DNA of 64,000 nucleotides from Chryseobacterium sp. IHB B 17019. GTDB taxonomy: Bacteria; Bacteroidota; Bacteroidia; Flavobacteriales; Weeksellaceae. Positions within the stretch are counted from its first letter, which is position 1; each line of letters begins with the position of its first letter. The DNA lies in NCBI RefSeq assembly GCF_001456155.1, contig NZ_CP013293.1:620001-684000 (forward strand), read 5' to 3'. This document shows, piece after piece, positions 25,746 through 34,453 of the stretch. Under the pieces are notes generated by a model that was not told the origin of the DNA, searched no databases, and saw only the letters and a list, made by a program, of their open reading frames with translations. Position numbers and translations under genes: made by a program.

Positions 25746-26387
25746 TTACATATCCTGTAGTGTTGCTGCCTGTTTGGCCAGGATTTCCATGAGAACCAAC
25801 AGAGAAATAAGCTTTTTGGAAGATTGATAATCTGGATTAAGCTTTTCCCTTATTTCACCCAGAGTCTTGCTTAGCTTGTTACTTACCGTTTTACTGCTCA
25901 ACCCGAGGGCTTTTGCTGTATCCTCGACAGACATATTTTTCCGGATTCTCATATCAAAGACTTCTCGTTCTGTAGCGGAAAGCTGGGAAACCACCTCATC
26001 AATCATCTCAAACAAAGCGGAAATATCACTTTCCTCAAGAATCTCAAAATATTCGGTGTCTGTTATTTCTATTGGGATGTCGGATTCATCAATGCTTACC
26101 GTTGCTGAATTTTTTTTTGAACTGTTATAAAAATCAATGATCCTGTAATGAAGGTATCGCAGCAGATAGCCCTTTGCGCTTTCCGATTCGTCGGTCTGTA
26201 TGGCTTTGGTATCCTCAAGGATTTTAATCCAGAGATTTTGTAAAATTTCTTCTGCAACTTCTTTATTTCTCGTTCTCCCGAAAACAAAACCATACAGGCT
26301 GTCCCAATATCTTTCGTACAGTATCATGAAAGCAGGCTTGTCTCCTGATTTTATTTTATTCAATAAAGTGTGATCTGTCAGTTTCAT
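25746..26387 (-). CDS. RNA polymerase ECF sigma-70 factor (FecI-like)
   Basis: This 213-residue sigma factor has region 2 (FMILYERYWDSLYGFVFGRTRNKEVAEEILQNLWIKI, about 20-56) and region 4 (LSATEREVFDMRIRKNMSVEDTAKALGLSSKTVSNKLSKTL, about 137-177). ECF factors of this type are held by a FecR anti-sigma protein and released when a TonB-dependent receptor binds its ligand. FecR and the receptor lie next door but on the opposite strand, divergent from the sigma gene, which is a less common arrangement. The C-terminal tail SLLVLMEILAKQAATL is typical of Bacteroidota members. Confidence 0.92.
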   Translation of the reverse strand: MKLTDHTLLNKIKSGDKPAFMILYERYWDSLYGFVFGRTRNKEVAEEILQNLWIKILEDTKAIQTDESESAKGYLLRYLHYRIIDFYNSSKKNSATVSIDESDIPIEITDTEYFEILEESDISALFEMIDEVVSQLSATEREVFDMRIRKNMSVEDTAKALGLSSKTVSNKLSKTLGEIREKLNPDYQSSKKLISLLVLMEILAKQAATLQDM

Positions 26388-26397
26388 AATTACACCG

Positions 26398-26405
26398 CAA
26401 AATTA
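26398..26405 (-). promoter_or_regulatory. TAnnTTTG -7 element of the sigma-factor gene
   Basis: The minus strand reads TAATTTTG at 26405-26398, 10 nt before the ATG at 26387. No clear -33 TTG was found. Confidence 0.45.
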
Positions 26406-26631
26406 CCTAATGTAAAATTAACTTTTTGTGAACTTTCGTAAATCCAACATTAATTATTTCTAAAAAAAAGCGCTCCAATATGAAGCTAATATTGATAAAG
26501 TATCAAAAATCAACAAAACTGTTAACAACTTGATTTTAATATGAATAAGATGTTAAGATTGGCTTGGGGAAGTTTCTGTTTTTCGCAGTCTTATCAATAG
26601 TTACATTGAGAATTAGAACTGAATATTTTTT

Positions 26632-27579
26632 ATGAAGAACCTAAAATATAAAAAAGTTGAAGCATTTGTTTTCAGACTTTGGGAGCGGGAAGTTTCCGGA
26701 GAAAAAATCTCCCAGAAGGAAACTGAAATTTTGGAAAAATGGAAAATCCACGTTGAAAAAGATTTAAATGAAACAGGATCTAAGGAATCTAAAGAAAGAA
26801 TTTTATTCGCTTTGGAACCTTATTTTGCTCAACCAACGATTGTTCATCACAATATCAGCTTTAAAAAATATATTTATCAGGCGGCGGCAGTTATTCTATT
26901 ATTACTGTCATTCGGAGGAGTTTTTACATATTATACTTTCTTTAAACCGGATGTGTATATCGCAGAATCTGTAAACAGAAAAGTTCATCTGGCAGACGGT
27001 ACGATAGTGAATTTATTTCCGGGTGCAGAGCTTACGGTAGAAAAATCTTTTCCTGCAGATACCAGAATTGTTGGCTTAAAAGGAGACGCCATATTTTCCG
27101 TGGCCAAATCCAAAATACATCCTTTTATTGTAAACGCAGATGGTTTCAGCACCAAAGTATTGGGAACGGTTTTTAAAATTTCACAGTCAGGAAACGATAA
27201 AGCGGTTGATCTGTATGAAGGTAAAGTAGCTGTTTCATCTGAAGGAGTTCCGGTTTATTTTCTTAAACCTCATCAAAAATGGACCAATTTCGGGATTCCG
27301 AGAACGGCGGCTGTTCTTTCAATTTCACCTGGAAAAAATTCCGGCAAAAACGGTTCGGCTTTATTGTCTTTAAGTTTCAACGATGTTTCACTGGATGAGG
27401 TTGTAGAGGTTTTACAGAAAAATCATCAGATCAGTATTAAATATCCTAAAGAAGTTTCCGGTAAGAAAATCACGGCAGACTTTACGGGGGGAAGTACCGA
27501 TGAAAATATAGAAGCACTGGCATTCATATTAGGTCTGGAAGTGAAAAAGGAGAACAACACTTATATCCTGAAAAAATAA
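26632..27579 (+). CDS. FecR-family anti-sigma factor
   Basis: This 315-residue protein has a cytoplasmic N terminus (about 1-82) that would bind the sigma factor. A membrane segment follows (YQAAAVILLLLSFGGVFTYYTF, about 84-105), then a periplasmic FecR domain (VHLADGTIVNLFPGAELTV, FIVNADGFSTKVLGTVFKI, about 119-190) and a C-terminal DUF4974-like domain (LSLSFNDVSLDEVVEVLQKNH, about 246-315). It relays the receptor signal to the ECF sigma factor. The receptor gene follows 63 bp later. Confidence 0.92.
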   Translation: MKNLKYKKVEAFVFRLWEREVSGEKISQKETEILEKWKIHVEKDLNETGSKESKERILFALEPYFAQPTIVHHNISFKKYIYQAAAVILLLLSFGGVFTYYTFFKPDVYIAESVNRKVHLADGTIVNLFPGAELTVEKSFPADTRIVGLKGDAIFSVAKSKIHPFIVNADGFSTKVLGTVFKISQSGNDKAVDLYEGKVAVSSEGVPVYFLKPHQKWTNFGIPRTAAVLSISPGKNSGKNGSALLSLSFNDVSLDEVVEVLQKNHQISIKYPKEVSGKKITADFTGGSTDENIEALAFILGLEVKKENNTYILKK

Positions 27580-27642
27580 AAATCAGCAAAACATTAAATC
27601 AAAAAAAAGAATAAACCAGAAAAATTTTAATTAAAAAAGAGG

Positions 27643-30600
27643 ATGAAAAGTTTGAAGTGTAATTTTACAATCGCGGCGTTGTTTTTTAGTGTAACAGCAG
27701 TAGAGGCACAGGAATTAGTACAAAAAGTATCATTTTCTGTTCCGGCAAGCAGACCGTTGATTGACGTTTTGGAAGAATTTGCTGGTAAAACAGGAACAAG
27801 GCTGGCTTATTCTAAATCAGATATTAAAGAATTAAAGGTAAAAGATATAAAATGCGAAAATATTACTGTCAGCAATTGCCTGAAGGATATTACGGCAGGT
27901 CTTCCGGTTGTTTACCGCTTGCGTGGAGACCTTATTTCAATTAAATATGAAAACTCAAGTGTTTCTGTATTGGGAAACGGAAGAATTTCCGGAAAAATCG
28001 TTGATGAAGTCGGGAATCCGGTTGTCGGAGCCCAAGTAACCATTGCCGGAAAGACATTGACCACCGATAATAATGGTGAATTCGCTGTTGATCTGCCTTC
28101 GGGAACTTATACCCTTAGTGTTAGAGCAACAAAATTCAATCCTTTAAGAGTTGAAAAATTAACGGTAAGCAACAACGAAACGAATAATATTTCATTCGCC
28201 ATGAAGCAGGTTTCCGATAAAATAACGAATATTAAAGAAGTCGTTATTTCCGGAACCCGCAAGGCAGATACCCAGGCCGGATTATTGACCCAACAGAAAA
28301 AAGCTGCACAAATGAGTGATGGTATTTCTGCGGAACAGATTTCCAAAACGCCTGATAACGACGTTGGCGGGACATTAAAAAGAGTAACGGGAGTTACCAC
28401 GATCGATAATAAATACGTGGTTGTCCGTTCAATGGGAGAACGTTGGAACACCGCTGCGATGGACGGGATCAGCCTGCCGAGCACGGAAGCGTATAACCAG
28501 AATTTTTCATTCGATATTATCCCGACTTCAATGGTGGAAAGCGTGGTGGTAAGCAAAACCGCGACCCCCGATATGAATGCCAGCTTCGCGGGTGGTTATG
28601 TAGAAGTAAGGACAAAAGATATTCCCAATGAAAATTTTACGACGGTTACTTTGGGGGCTTCATATAATGATATTTCTACTTTTAAAGAATTCTTGACCCG
28701 CCAGCGAGGAAAATACGACTATTTCGGGTATGACGACGGAACAAGGGACTTCCCGATGGGCCTCAAAGCAATGAACTGGGAAAATCCTGAGTTTTTTGAG
28801 CAGTCGAAGCAGTTTACCAACGATAATTTCACCAATTATGCAATGAAAGCGGATATGGGATCTAATATGCAGCTGGCTTTGGGTAGGACTTTTAAACTTA
28901 AAAATAACAATAAATGGGGTTTTGCAGGAGCTTTGGTTGTAAGAAACGAACAAAATAAATTAGATATCGACCACACTGGAAGAGGAAACTGGCTGGATAC
29001 TACGCAACTTATCAATAACTGGCAGGAAACCGGAGAAGCACCCGTAAAGTTTTATAATTTTAAAAATCAGGGAGCATCTTATACCTACAATTCCACGGTG
29101 GCGGGAATGATGAATTTCGGGTTGCAGTTGGGTAAAAACAGGTTTTCATTCCGGAATTCTTATACTCATATTTATGACAATACAGTCACAAGAATTACAG
29201 GCTGGAACGAATATTCAGGAGGAAGCGGATTGCCGGAAAATGCAGAGTTAGCTTACAATTATTTTTACAACGGAATCATCCCTAATAATGACCCGGAACA
29301 AATAAAAACATTAGACAGACCTTATGCTGATAACGCCAATTATCCTGTCTATCAGACTCTTTTGCAAAATAAGCTGGAAGGAAGTCATAAAATCGGAAAT
29401 ATAGATATCGACTGGTTTTTAGCAAGAACAGGCGTGGCATCAGATACCAAAGATTATACACTGCATCAGACCTATTATAATTTTATTGGAAAAGAAATAA
29501 TAGCTTATCATCAGGTAAATAATTCATCAAGTGATTTTGCAAGAGGATATATAGAAAACAGGCAGAGAGATTACAATTACGGAGCATCCTTCAAATGGAA
29601 TATGGATGCAGGAAATTTTAAAAATGATATTAAAGTAGGGTATGCCGGAGCATCAAAAGCCAATACTAATATTCAGCAGAAATTTTTGTTGAGAACGGAT
29701 GAAACCAACGGTGCCCCTAAAATCAGAGCACTGGATGGAGCGCTTTCAGATTGGCTGGATGGTTCATATTACGTTTCAGGTGGGATAGGATGGGAAACAA
29801 GGCCACTTTACAGTGACGAGAAATATGAAGGTGAAGTAGATCAGCACGCAGGATTTATCATGTTTGATAATCGCTGGAATAAACTTAGGCTGGTTTGGGG
29901 ATTGAGAGCGGAATATTTTAGGTATAATTTAATTTCTCAGCAGATAGATCCGGATGATCAGCAGAATCTATTCAAAACCGCTGTGGAAGACAAGCCGTGG
30001 CAATTTATGCCCTCTGCCAACTTTACCTATAGCCCAACGAATAAAATTAACCTGAGACTGGCTTATAACAAAATGGTGATCCGGCCTCAATTTAATGAAA
30101 GAACGGGACTGCCGTATTTCGATCCTATTGCTAACGGATTGATTCATAATACGGAAATGGTATCATCAATAGTGAATAATTATGATTTTAAGTTTGAGTG
30201 GTTCCCAGGATTAGGAGAAATATTTTCAGTAGGATTATATTATAAAAATATCGACAAACCAATTGAAAGGGAGGGAAATATTTCCAACGAAGGAAACCTG
30301 CACCTTTATAACGGAAATTCTAAAAACGCAAAACTGAAAGGCTTTGAAGCTGAGGTAAGAAAAAACTTAGGCTTCATAGCAACAGATTCTTTCCTCGAAA
30401 AACTTTTTATCAGTGGAAACTTTACGTTTAACGATACTAAAGTAATTGCTTTTAAAGACAAGACAAAAACAACGGATGCAGACGAAACATACGAAGTAGA
30501 CAGGCCGCTTTACGGGCAGACTCCCTATGCTTACAATCTGGGTCTGATGTATGATGGAGAACGTTTGGGATTAAGCTTTTTATACAACGCAAAAGGCGAT

Positions 30601-30927
30601 CAGTACATCACGGTAGGATACGGATACAACGGGGAGGAGATACAAAGGCCTTATGCTGTTGCGGATGCACAGATTTCATATAAATTTCTTAGAAACAGGA
30701 ATTTAGAGGTGAAATTTAATGCCAGAAACCTTTTCAACAGGGTGAAGGAGTTTTACAATAATTATAATTCTTATTCGGTGTCGAAAGGTGGTGCTTCACA
30801 GACAGAAAGGGAAATGCTGGAACTTTTGCCCGGAGCTACCGATAAATATGACAAAAATATCGATAAGATCCTGTTTCGTGCCTACAGCGGAAGAATATTT
30901 GGCTTAAATGTAAACTATACTTTTTAA
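27643..30927 (+). CDS. STN-domain TonB-dependent receptor (signal transducer)
   Basis: This 1094-residue outer-membrane protein has a signal peptide (ending VEAQ). An STN domain spans about 26-105 (VSFSVPASRPLIDVLEEFAGKTG) and would signal to FecR. A carboxypeptidase-regulatory-like domain spans about 111-195 (GRISGKIVDEVGNPVVGAQV). The plug (ISKTPDNDVGGTLKRVTGVT, VVSKTATPDMNASFAGG) and barrel follow, ending in FGLNVNYTF. The STN domain plus adjacent FecR and sigma genes define a cell-surface signalling receptor. The ligand is unknown; no siderophore or glycan enzymes are near. It leads into a run of surface-protein genes. Confidence 0.93.
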   Translation: MKSLKCNFTIAALFFSVTAVEAQELVQKVSFSVPASRPLIDVLEEFAGKTGTRLAYSKSDIKELKVKDIKCENITVSNCLKDITAGLPVVYRLRGDLISIKYENSSVSVLGNGRISGKIVDEVGNPVVGAQVTIAGKTLTTDNNGEFAVDLPSGTYTLSVRATKFNPLRVEKLTVSNNETNNISFAMKQVSDKITNIKEVVISGTRKADTQAGLLTQQKKAAQMSDGISAEQISKTPDNDVGGTLKRVTGVTTIDNKYVVVRSMGERWNTAAMDGISLPSTEAYNQNFSFDIIPTSMVESVVVSKTATPDMNASFAGGYVEVRTKDIPNENFTTVTLGASYNDISTFKEFLTRQRGKYDYFGYDDGTRDFPMGLKAMNWENPEFFEQSKQFTNDNFTNYAMKADMGSNMQLALGRTFKLKNNNKWGFAGALVVRNEQNKLDIDHTGRGNWLDTTQLINNWQETGEAPVKFYNFKNQGASYTYNSTVAGMMNFGLQLGKNRFSFRNSYTHIYDNTVTRITGWNEYSGGSGLPENAELAYNYFYNGIIPNNDPEQIKTLDRPYADNANYPVYQTLLQNKLEGSHKIGNIDIDWFLARTGVASDTKDYTLHQTYYNFIGKEIIAYHQVNNSSSDFARGYIENRQRDYNYGASFKWNMDAGNFKNDIKVGYAGASKANTNIQQKFLLRTDETNGAPKIRALDGALSDWLDGSYYVSGGIGWETRPLYSDEKYEGEVDQHAGFIMFDNRWNKLRLVWGLRAEYFRYNLISQQIDPDDQQNLFKTAVEDKPWQFMPSANFTYSPTNKINLRLAYNKMVIRPQFNERTGLPYFDPIANGLIHNTEMVSSIVNNYDFKFEWFPGLGEIFSVGLYYKNIDKPIEREGNISNEGNLHLYNGNSKNAKLKGFEAEVRKNLGFIATDSFLEKLFISGNFTFNDTKVIAFKDKTKTTDADETYEVDRPLYGQTPYAYNLGLMYDGERLGLSFLYNAKGDQYITVGYGYNGEEIQRPYAVADAQISYKFLRNRNLEVKFNARNLFNRVKEFYNNYNSYSVSKGGASQTEREMLELLPGATDKYDKNIDKILFRAYSGRIFGLNVNYTF

Positions 30928-31224
30928 AACATTATAAAAAATAGAAAAGAGCTCATTGCAACGTACAGGTTCCGGTACCCTGAGATGAATCAAAAAACAA
31001 TACTGATGATGCGCAACACAGTATGATTCCGAAAAAAACCGATGCCGGTATCTTCCCGAATATCAGCAGAAAACAAAACCGGGAACTCTTCACTGCAGCT
31101 CCTCCTGTATTGTAGAGTAACTATTAACCAAATCGCAGAAATACAGAGGCGGGTATTTCTAAATATTAAAAACAGTCGGGCTTGAAACAATAAACAAAAG
31201 GCCTGATCATCAAAACTTTTAACA
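30928..31224. other. Spacer between receptor and beta-helix lipoprotein
   Basis: This 297-bp spacer is richer in GC than most and has open frames on both strands (for example minus 30990-31190, 66 codons), none with recognisable features. It may contain a decayed gene. No terminator was seen, so read-through from the receptor gene is possible. Confidence 0.35.
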
Positions 31225-32535
31225 ATGAGAAAATTAACTTTAATCGCAGCAGCAGCTTTATCTCTTACTGCTTGTCAAAATGATTCTTTAGCAGATTCTT
31301 CAAACGCTTTTGATATGAAGTCTACTTCTGCTGAATATATTACAGCTTCAGCTCTTCCTGTAACTACTGTAAATGCAGATATTACTTCTAACACTACTTG
31401 GAGTGGAGTAATTGAGCTTGATGGTAATATTTCAGTAAGAGACGGTGCAACACTTACTATCCAGCCGGGAACTTTTATCAAAGCTAAGCCAAACGCTGCC
31501 GGAGAAGGTAGAGGGGTTTTAATCGTTACAAAAACAGGTAAAATCAATGCTACAGGTACAGAAACTCAGCCTATCATCTTTACAAGCTACAGATTATTGG
31601 ATGGTAATGAAGATACTACTGCAGTTCCTGGAGATTTCGGAGGAGTAATGTTATTAGGTGACGCTCCTACAAACGTACCTACTACAACTGTTGTTGAAGG
31701 TCTTCCTCAGAATTCTCAATTCTATTTCGGTGGTACAAATTCTGGTCATACTGCCGGAACTATGAAATATGTTCGTATCGAATTCGCAGGTTATGATTTC
31801 GTAGGGGCTAACTCTGGTAACGAAATTAACGGATTAACAGTTGCGGGTGTTGGAAGCGGAACTACTTTGGATCATATCCAGGTTTCTTACGGTCAGGATG
31901 ATTCTTTTGAATTCTTCGGAGGTACTGTAAACGCTACAAACTTAGTATCTTTTGCATCAGAAGATGATAACTTCGATTTCGACAACGGATATACAGGTAC
32001 AATTACTTGTGCTCTTGCTTTAGCAGATTTAAGTTCAGACCACACGGTAAGCGGTGGAGTTTCTGATACAAACGGTATTGAGCTTGATAACAACGCAGGA
32101 GGTACATCAACTACGTTGCTTACTCACCCGGTTATCAACAACCTTACAATCGTTGGAACACGTACTAATTCTATGTTGTCTTCGCCACTTTCAGGACCTG
32201 TTTATGAAAACGGTATCCACATCAGAAGAAACGGTAGATTAACTTTAAATGACGCTGTAATTACAGGATATCCTACAGGGATCAAAGTAGAAGGTTCAGG
32301 TTCTGAATTATCTTCTGCATCTACGTACAGCTCTATCAAAGTACACGGATTCACAACTGCTGTTACAGGTTTAGGTACTGCAGGAATTCCTGCTGCCAAC
32401 TTAGTGGTTAATCCTACAGCAAATGCTTTCGGGATGTCTAGCCCATTCTTCAGCTTAACTTGGAACGTATCTCCAAGAAACTGTGGAAACTTCCAAGGTA
32501 CTTGGACAAAATATGATTTCTCAATTGTAGAATAA
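31225..32535 (+). CDS. Surface lipoprotein with parallel beta-helix-like repeats
   Basis: This 436-residue protein has a lipoprotein signal (IAAAALSLTAC, lipid Cys17). From about residue 45 it shows repeated strands with VNADITSNTTWSGVIELDGNISVRDGATLTIQPGTFIKA, then GGVMLLGDAPTN, MKYVRIEFAGYDF, LDHIQVSYGQDDSFEFFGGTVNATNLVSFASEDDNFDFDNGY. This looks like a right-handed beta-helix. The family is common next to TonB receptors in Bacteroidota and is uncharacterised. Codons favour forms such as AAC and TTC much more than the neighbours do, which suggests high expression. It may capture substrate for the upstream receptor. Confidence 0.75.
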   Translation: MRKLTLIAAAALSLTACQNDSLADSSNAFDMKSTSAEYITASALPVTTVNADITSNTTWSGVIELDGNISVRDGATLTIQPGTFIKAKPNAAGEGRGVLIVTKTGKINATGTETQPIIFTSYRLLDGNEDTTAVPGDFGGVMLLGDAPTNVPTTTVVEGLPQNSQFYFGGTNSGHTAGTMKYVRIEFAGYDFVGANSGNEINGLTVAGVGSGTTLDHIQVSYGQDDSFEFFGGTVNATNLVSFASEDDNFDFDNGYTGTITCALALADLSSDHTVSGGVSDTNGIELDNNAGGTSTTLLTHPVINNLTIVGTRTNSMLSSPLSGPVYENGIHIRRNGRLTLNDAVITGYPTGIKVEGSGSELSSASTYSSIKVHGFTTAVTGLGTAGIPAANLVVNPTANAFGMSSPFFSLTWNVSPRNCGNFQGTWTKYDFSIVE

Positions 32536-32548
32536 TCTTACTTCAAAT

Positions 32549-32581
32549 GCAGGGATGGTTTCATTGCCATTCCCTGCTTTT
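32549..32581 (+). terminator. Terminator/attenuator after the beta-helix lipoprotein
   Basis: GCAGGGA (32549-32555) pairs with TCCCTGC (32571-32577), extended by TGG/CCA past a one-base bulge. TTTT follows. It would lower transcription into the T9SS gene. Confidence 0.7.
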
Positions 32582-32612
32582 ATTACAAACAAAAACTTTA
32601 ATAATTGGTATT

Positions 32613-33524
32613 ATGAAAAAATTAATTTTATTTTCTGTTCTGTTTTTATCACAAGCAATATTTGCACAATATCCTGTCTGGAGCAATTCTTTTGACACAC
32701 CGTCTTCTCTGCAGGGATGGACCTTCCATGACCTGAACGGTAACGGAAACGGATGGGTACAGGGACAAAATATTTACCATAACGGGAGTACTTTGGCTTA
32801 TGGAACTTCAGGAGTTCTTCGTCATTCTATTAATTTGGTTCCTTCAGGTAATGCAACCGGGTTCGGAACAGAAAATGACTGGATCATTTCACCCGAAATC
32901 GATCTTACAAATGCAGGAGGAAACATCACATTAGCGGGTTATATCGGAAGACAAAGATCCACACATACAAGCGTGGGAAGAGATATCTATATTTTCGTAA
33001 GCACACCTCAGAAACCAGTGCCTGAACTGTCTGATTTTCAGCAATTGGCGACAGCAGCACAAAATGCAGGAGGAGCAACCCATAAATTCATCGCCAGTAC
33101 AACTTTGCCGGCAGATCTTACTCAGTTTGCAGAATCTTTAGTAGATATTTCGGCTTTTGCAGGACAAAAGATTTACATCGGCTTATGGTCAAACAGAATA
33201 GTTTCTGCACCTATTAATTCTCAGAATATCAATATTGATGAGATGGCTATTTTTTCATCAGTTTTGAAAACAAATGATGTAAAAACAGTTAAAAACTTAA
33301 CCAAAATAATGGAAAACCCTGTAACAAATTCTTTACAATTACAGCTTAATCCTGGTTTAAAAGAAAATACAACTACAGTTACTGTTTATAATCTGGCAGG
33401 TCAAAAAGTGGTGATGACCAAATACTCAAAAAACATTAATGTAACTGCATTGTCAACAGGAGCTTATATCGCTGAGGTTTCCGATGGAAAGACAACAGAA
33501 AGATTGAAATTCATTAAGAAATAA
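32613..33524 (+). CDS. T9SS cargo protein with a cleaved-adhesin/choice-of-anchor-J-like domain
   Basis: This 303-residue protein has a signal peptide (MKKLILFSVLFLSQAIFAQ). Its N-terminal domain YPVWSNSFDTPSSLQGWTFHDLNGNGNGW ... NDWIISPEIDL ... VDISAFAGQKIYIGLWSNR (about 20-215) is typical of cleaved-adhesin/MAM-like jelly rolls. A T9SS type A sorting domain (about 230-303) has VTVYNLAGQKVVMTKYSKNINVTALSTGAYIAEVSDGK and the final RLKFIKK. ATG 32613 is chosen because it opens the signal peptide; an alternative start at 32547 would add 22 atypical residues. It is probably a surface adhesin or binding protein working with the upstream lipoprotein. Confidence 0.83.
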   Translation: MKKLILFSVLFLSQAIFAQYPVWSNSFDTPSSLQGWTFHDLNGNGNGWVQGQNIYHNGSTLAYGTSGVLRHSINLVPSGNATGFGTENDWIISPEIDLTNAGGNITLAGYIGRQRSTHTSVGRDIYIFVSTPQKPVPELSDFQQLATAAQNAGGATHKFIASTTLPADLTQFAESLVDISAFAGQKIYIGLWSNRIVSAPINSQNINIDEMAIFSSVLKTNDVKTVKNLTKIMENPVTNSLQLQLNPGLKENTTTVTVYNLAGQKVVMTKYSKNINVTALSTGAYIAEVSDGKTTERLKFIKK

Positions 33525-33646
33525 CATTTCAAAAAAAACAAACACTGATTTTGAAAAAAAATAACCATGAAAACTTTTTATATAGTAGGCTTTTAAACTT
33601 AAAATTATTATTCAGAAACATATCCAATTGAGTTTTTATAATTTTT

Positions 33647-33678
33647 ATTGCCCTGCTTCTTGGGTGGGGCAATTTTTT
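33647..33678 (+). terminator. Rho-independent terminator
   Basis: ATTGCCCT (33647-33654) pairs with GGGGCAAT (33666-33673, one G-T pair) and is followed by T to 33678. It separates the T9SS gene from the lipoprotein/protease unit. Confidence 0.75.
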
Positions 33679-33708
33679 AAGTTAATTTTTATAATTTAAA
33701 TAATATAG

Positions 33709-34449
33709 ATGAAAAATATCATAGCACTGGTACTGTTTACCATACTTTTTTCCTGTACCGATAATAATATGATGCAGCCATACGACAAACCGCAAAAAGC
33801 CGCTGAAATCAATGTGAAAGGCTATTCCAATCCGGATGTTTTGCAGTTGAGGCTTAACGGCTCTCCGGTCACCATCAACGGAAATGATTCTTATACGGAT
33901 AAAATAGAAACTAAGATCAATTTTGTGCTCGATGAGGGTGAAACCGATGAACTTGGGATTTACAATACTCAAACTGGGGCTCAGATTGCAAAATATACGA
34001 TCAATTACAATAATTTTAATGATTATAAAAACCTTAGTTTTTTCAATCTTCCCGGTATTTTCCTGAAAACTTATGCCGTAAAACCACAGGTGAATCTTGG
34101 AAAAGTAGGATTTGAATTTATTTTCCCGAATCTGGGCGAATTCTCAGGGTCGCCACTGACTCAGGTCAAAGGTGTCCTGAAAAGGGAAAACGGTGTTGTC
34201 CTGGCAGAATTTGACAATATTGGAAAAGACAATTTTACGACGGTAAAAATCTATAATTTTTTCAGTGCTACAGCACCCGTTTATTTAGAATTGTACAAGC
34301 CGGGAACTACCGAGCCTTATACCGGTTCCAACCCGATTCAGGCTAAAATAAAGCAGGATATTGGAGCCAATATGATTGTTATTCAGGAGAAAATGGAGAA
34401 TGGAGTATGGGTGGTAAAAGGAGATATAGACGTTGCCGATTATCTATAA
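33709..34449 (+). CDS. Lipoprotein of unknown function
   Basis: This 246-residue protein has a lipoprotein signal (LVLFTILFSC, lipid Cys16). The mature part is beta-rich with two similar halves: INVKGYSNPDVLQLRLNGSPVTING (about 33-57) and FSATAPVYLELYKPGTTEPYTGSNP (about 185-209). I do not recognise the family. It lies 4 bp before an S41 protease gene, so the two are probably translated together and act together at the envelope. Confidence 0.6.
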   Translation: MKNIIALVLFTILFSCTDNNMMQPYDKPQKAAEINVKGYSNPDVLQLRLNGSPVTINGNDSYTDKIETKINFVLDEGETDELGIYNTQTGAQIAKYTINYNNFNDYKNLSFFNLPGIFLKTYAVKPQVNLGKVGFEFIFPNLGEFSGSPLTQVKGVLKRENGVVLAEFDNIGKDNFTTVKIYNFFSATAPVYLELYKPGTTEPYTGSNPIQAKIKQDIGANMIVIQEKMENGVWVVKGDIDVADYL

Positions 34450-34453
34450 AACA

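Noticed and set aside
30990..31190. 66-codon minus-strand frame after the TonB receptor
   Set aside because: Its composition is not protein-like, and no family or promoter is evident, though the spacer may hold a decayed gene.
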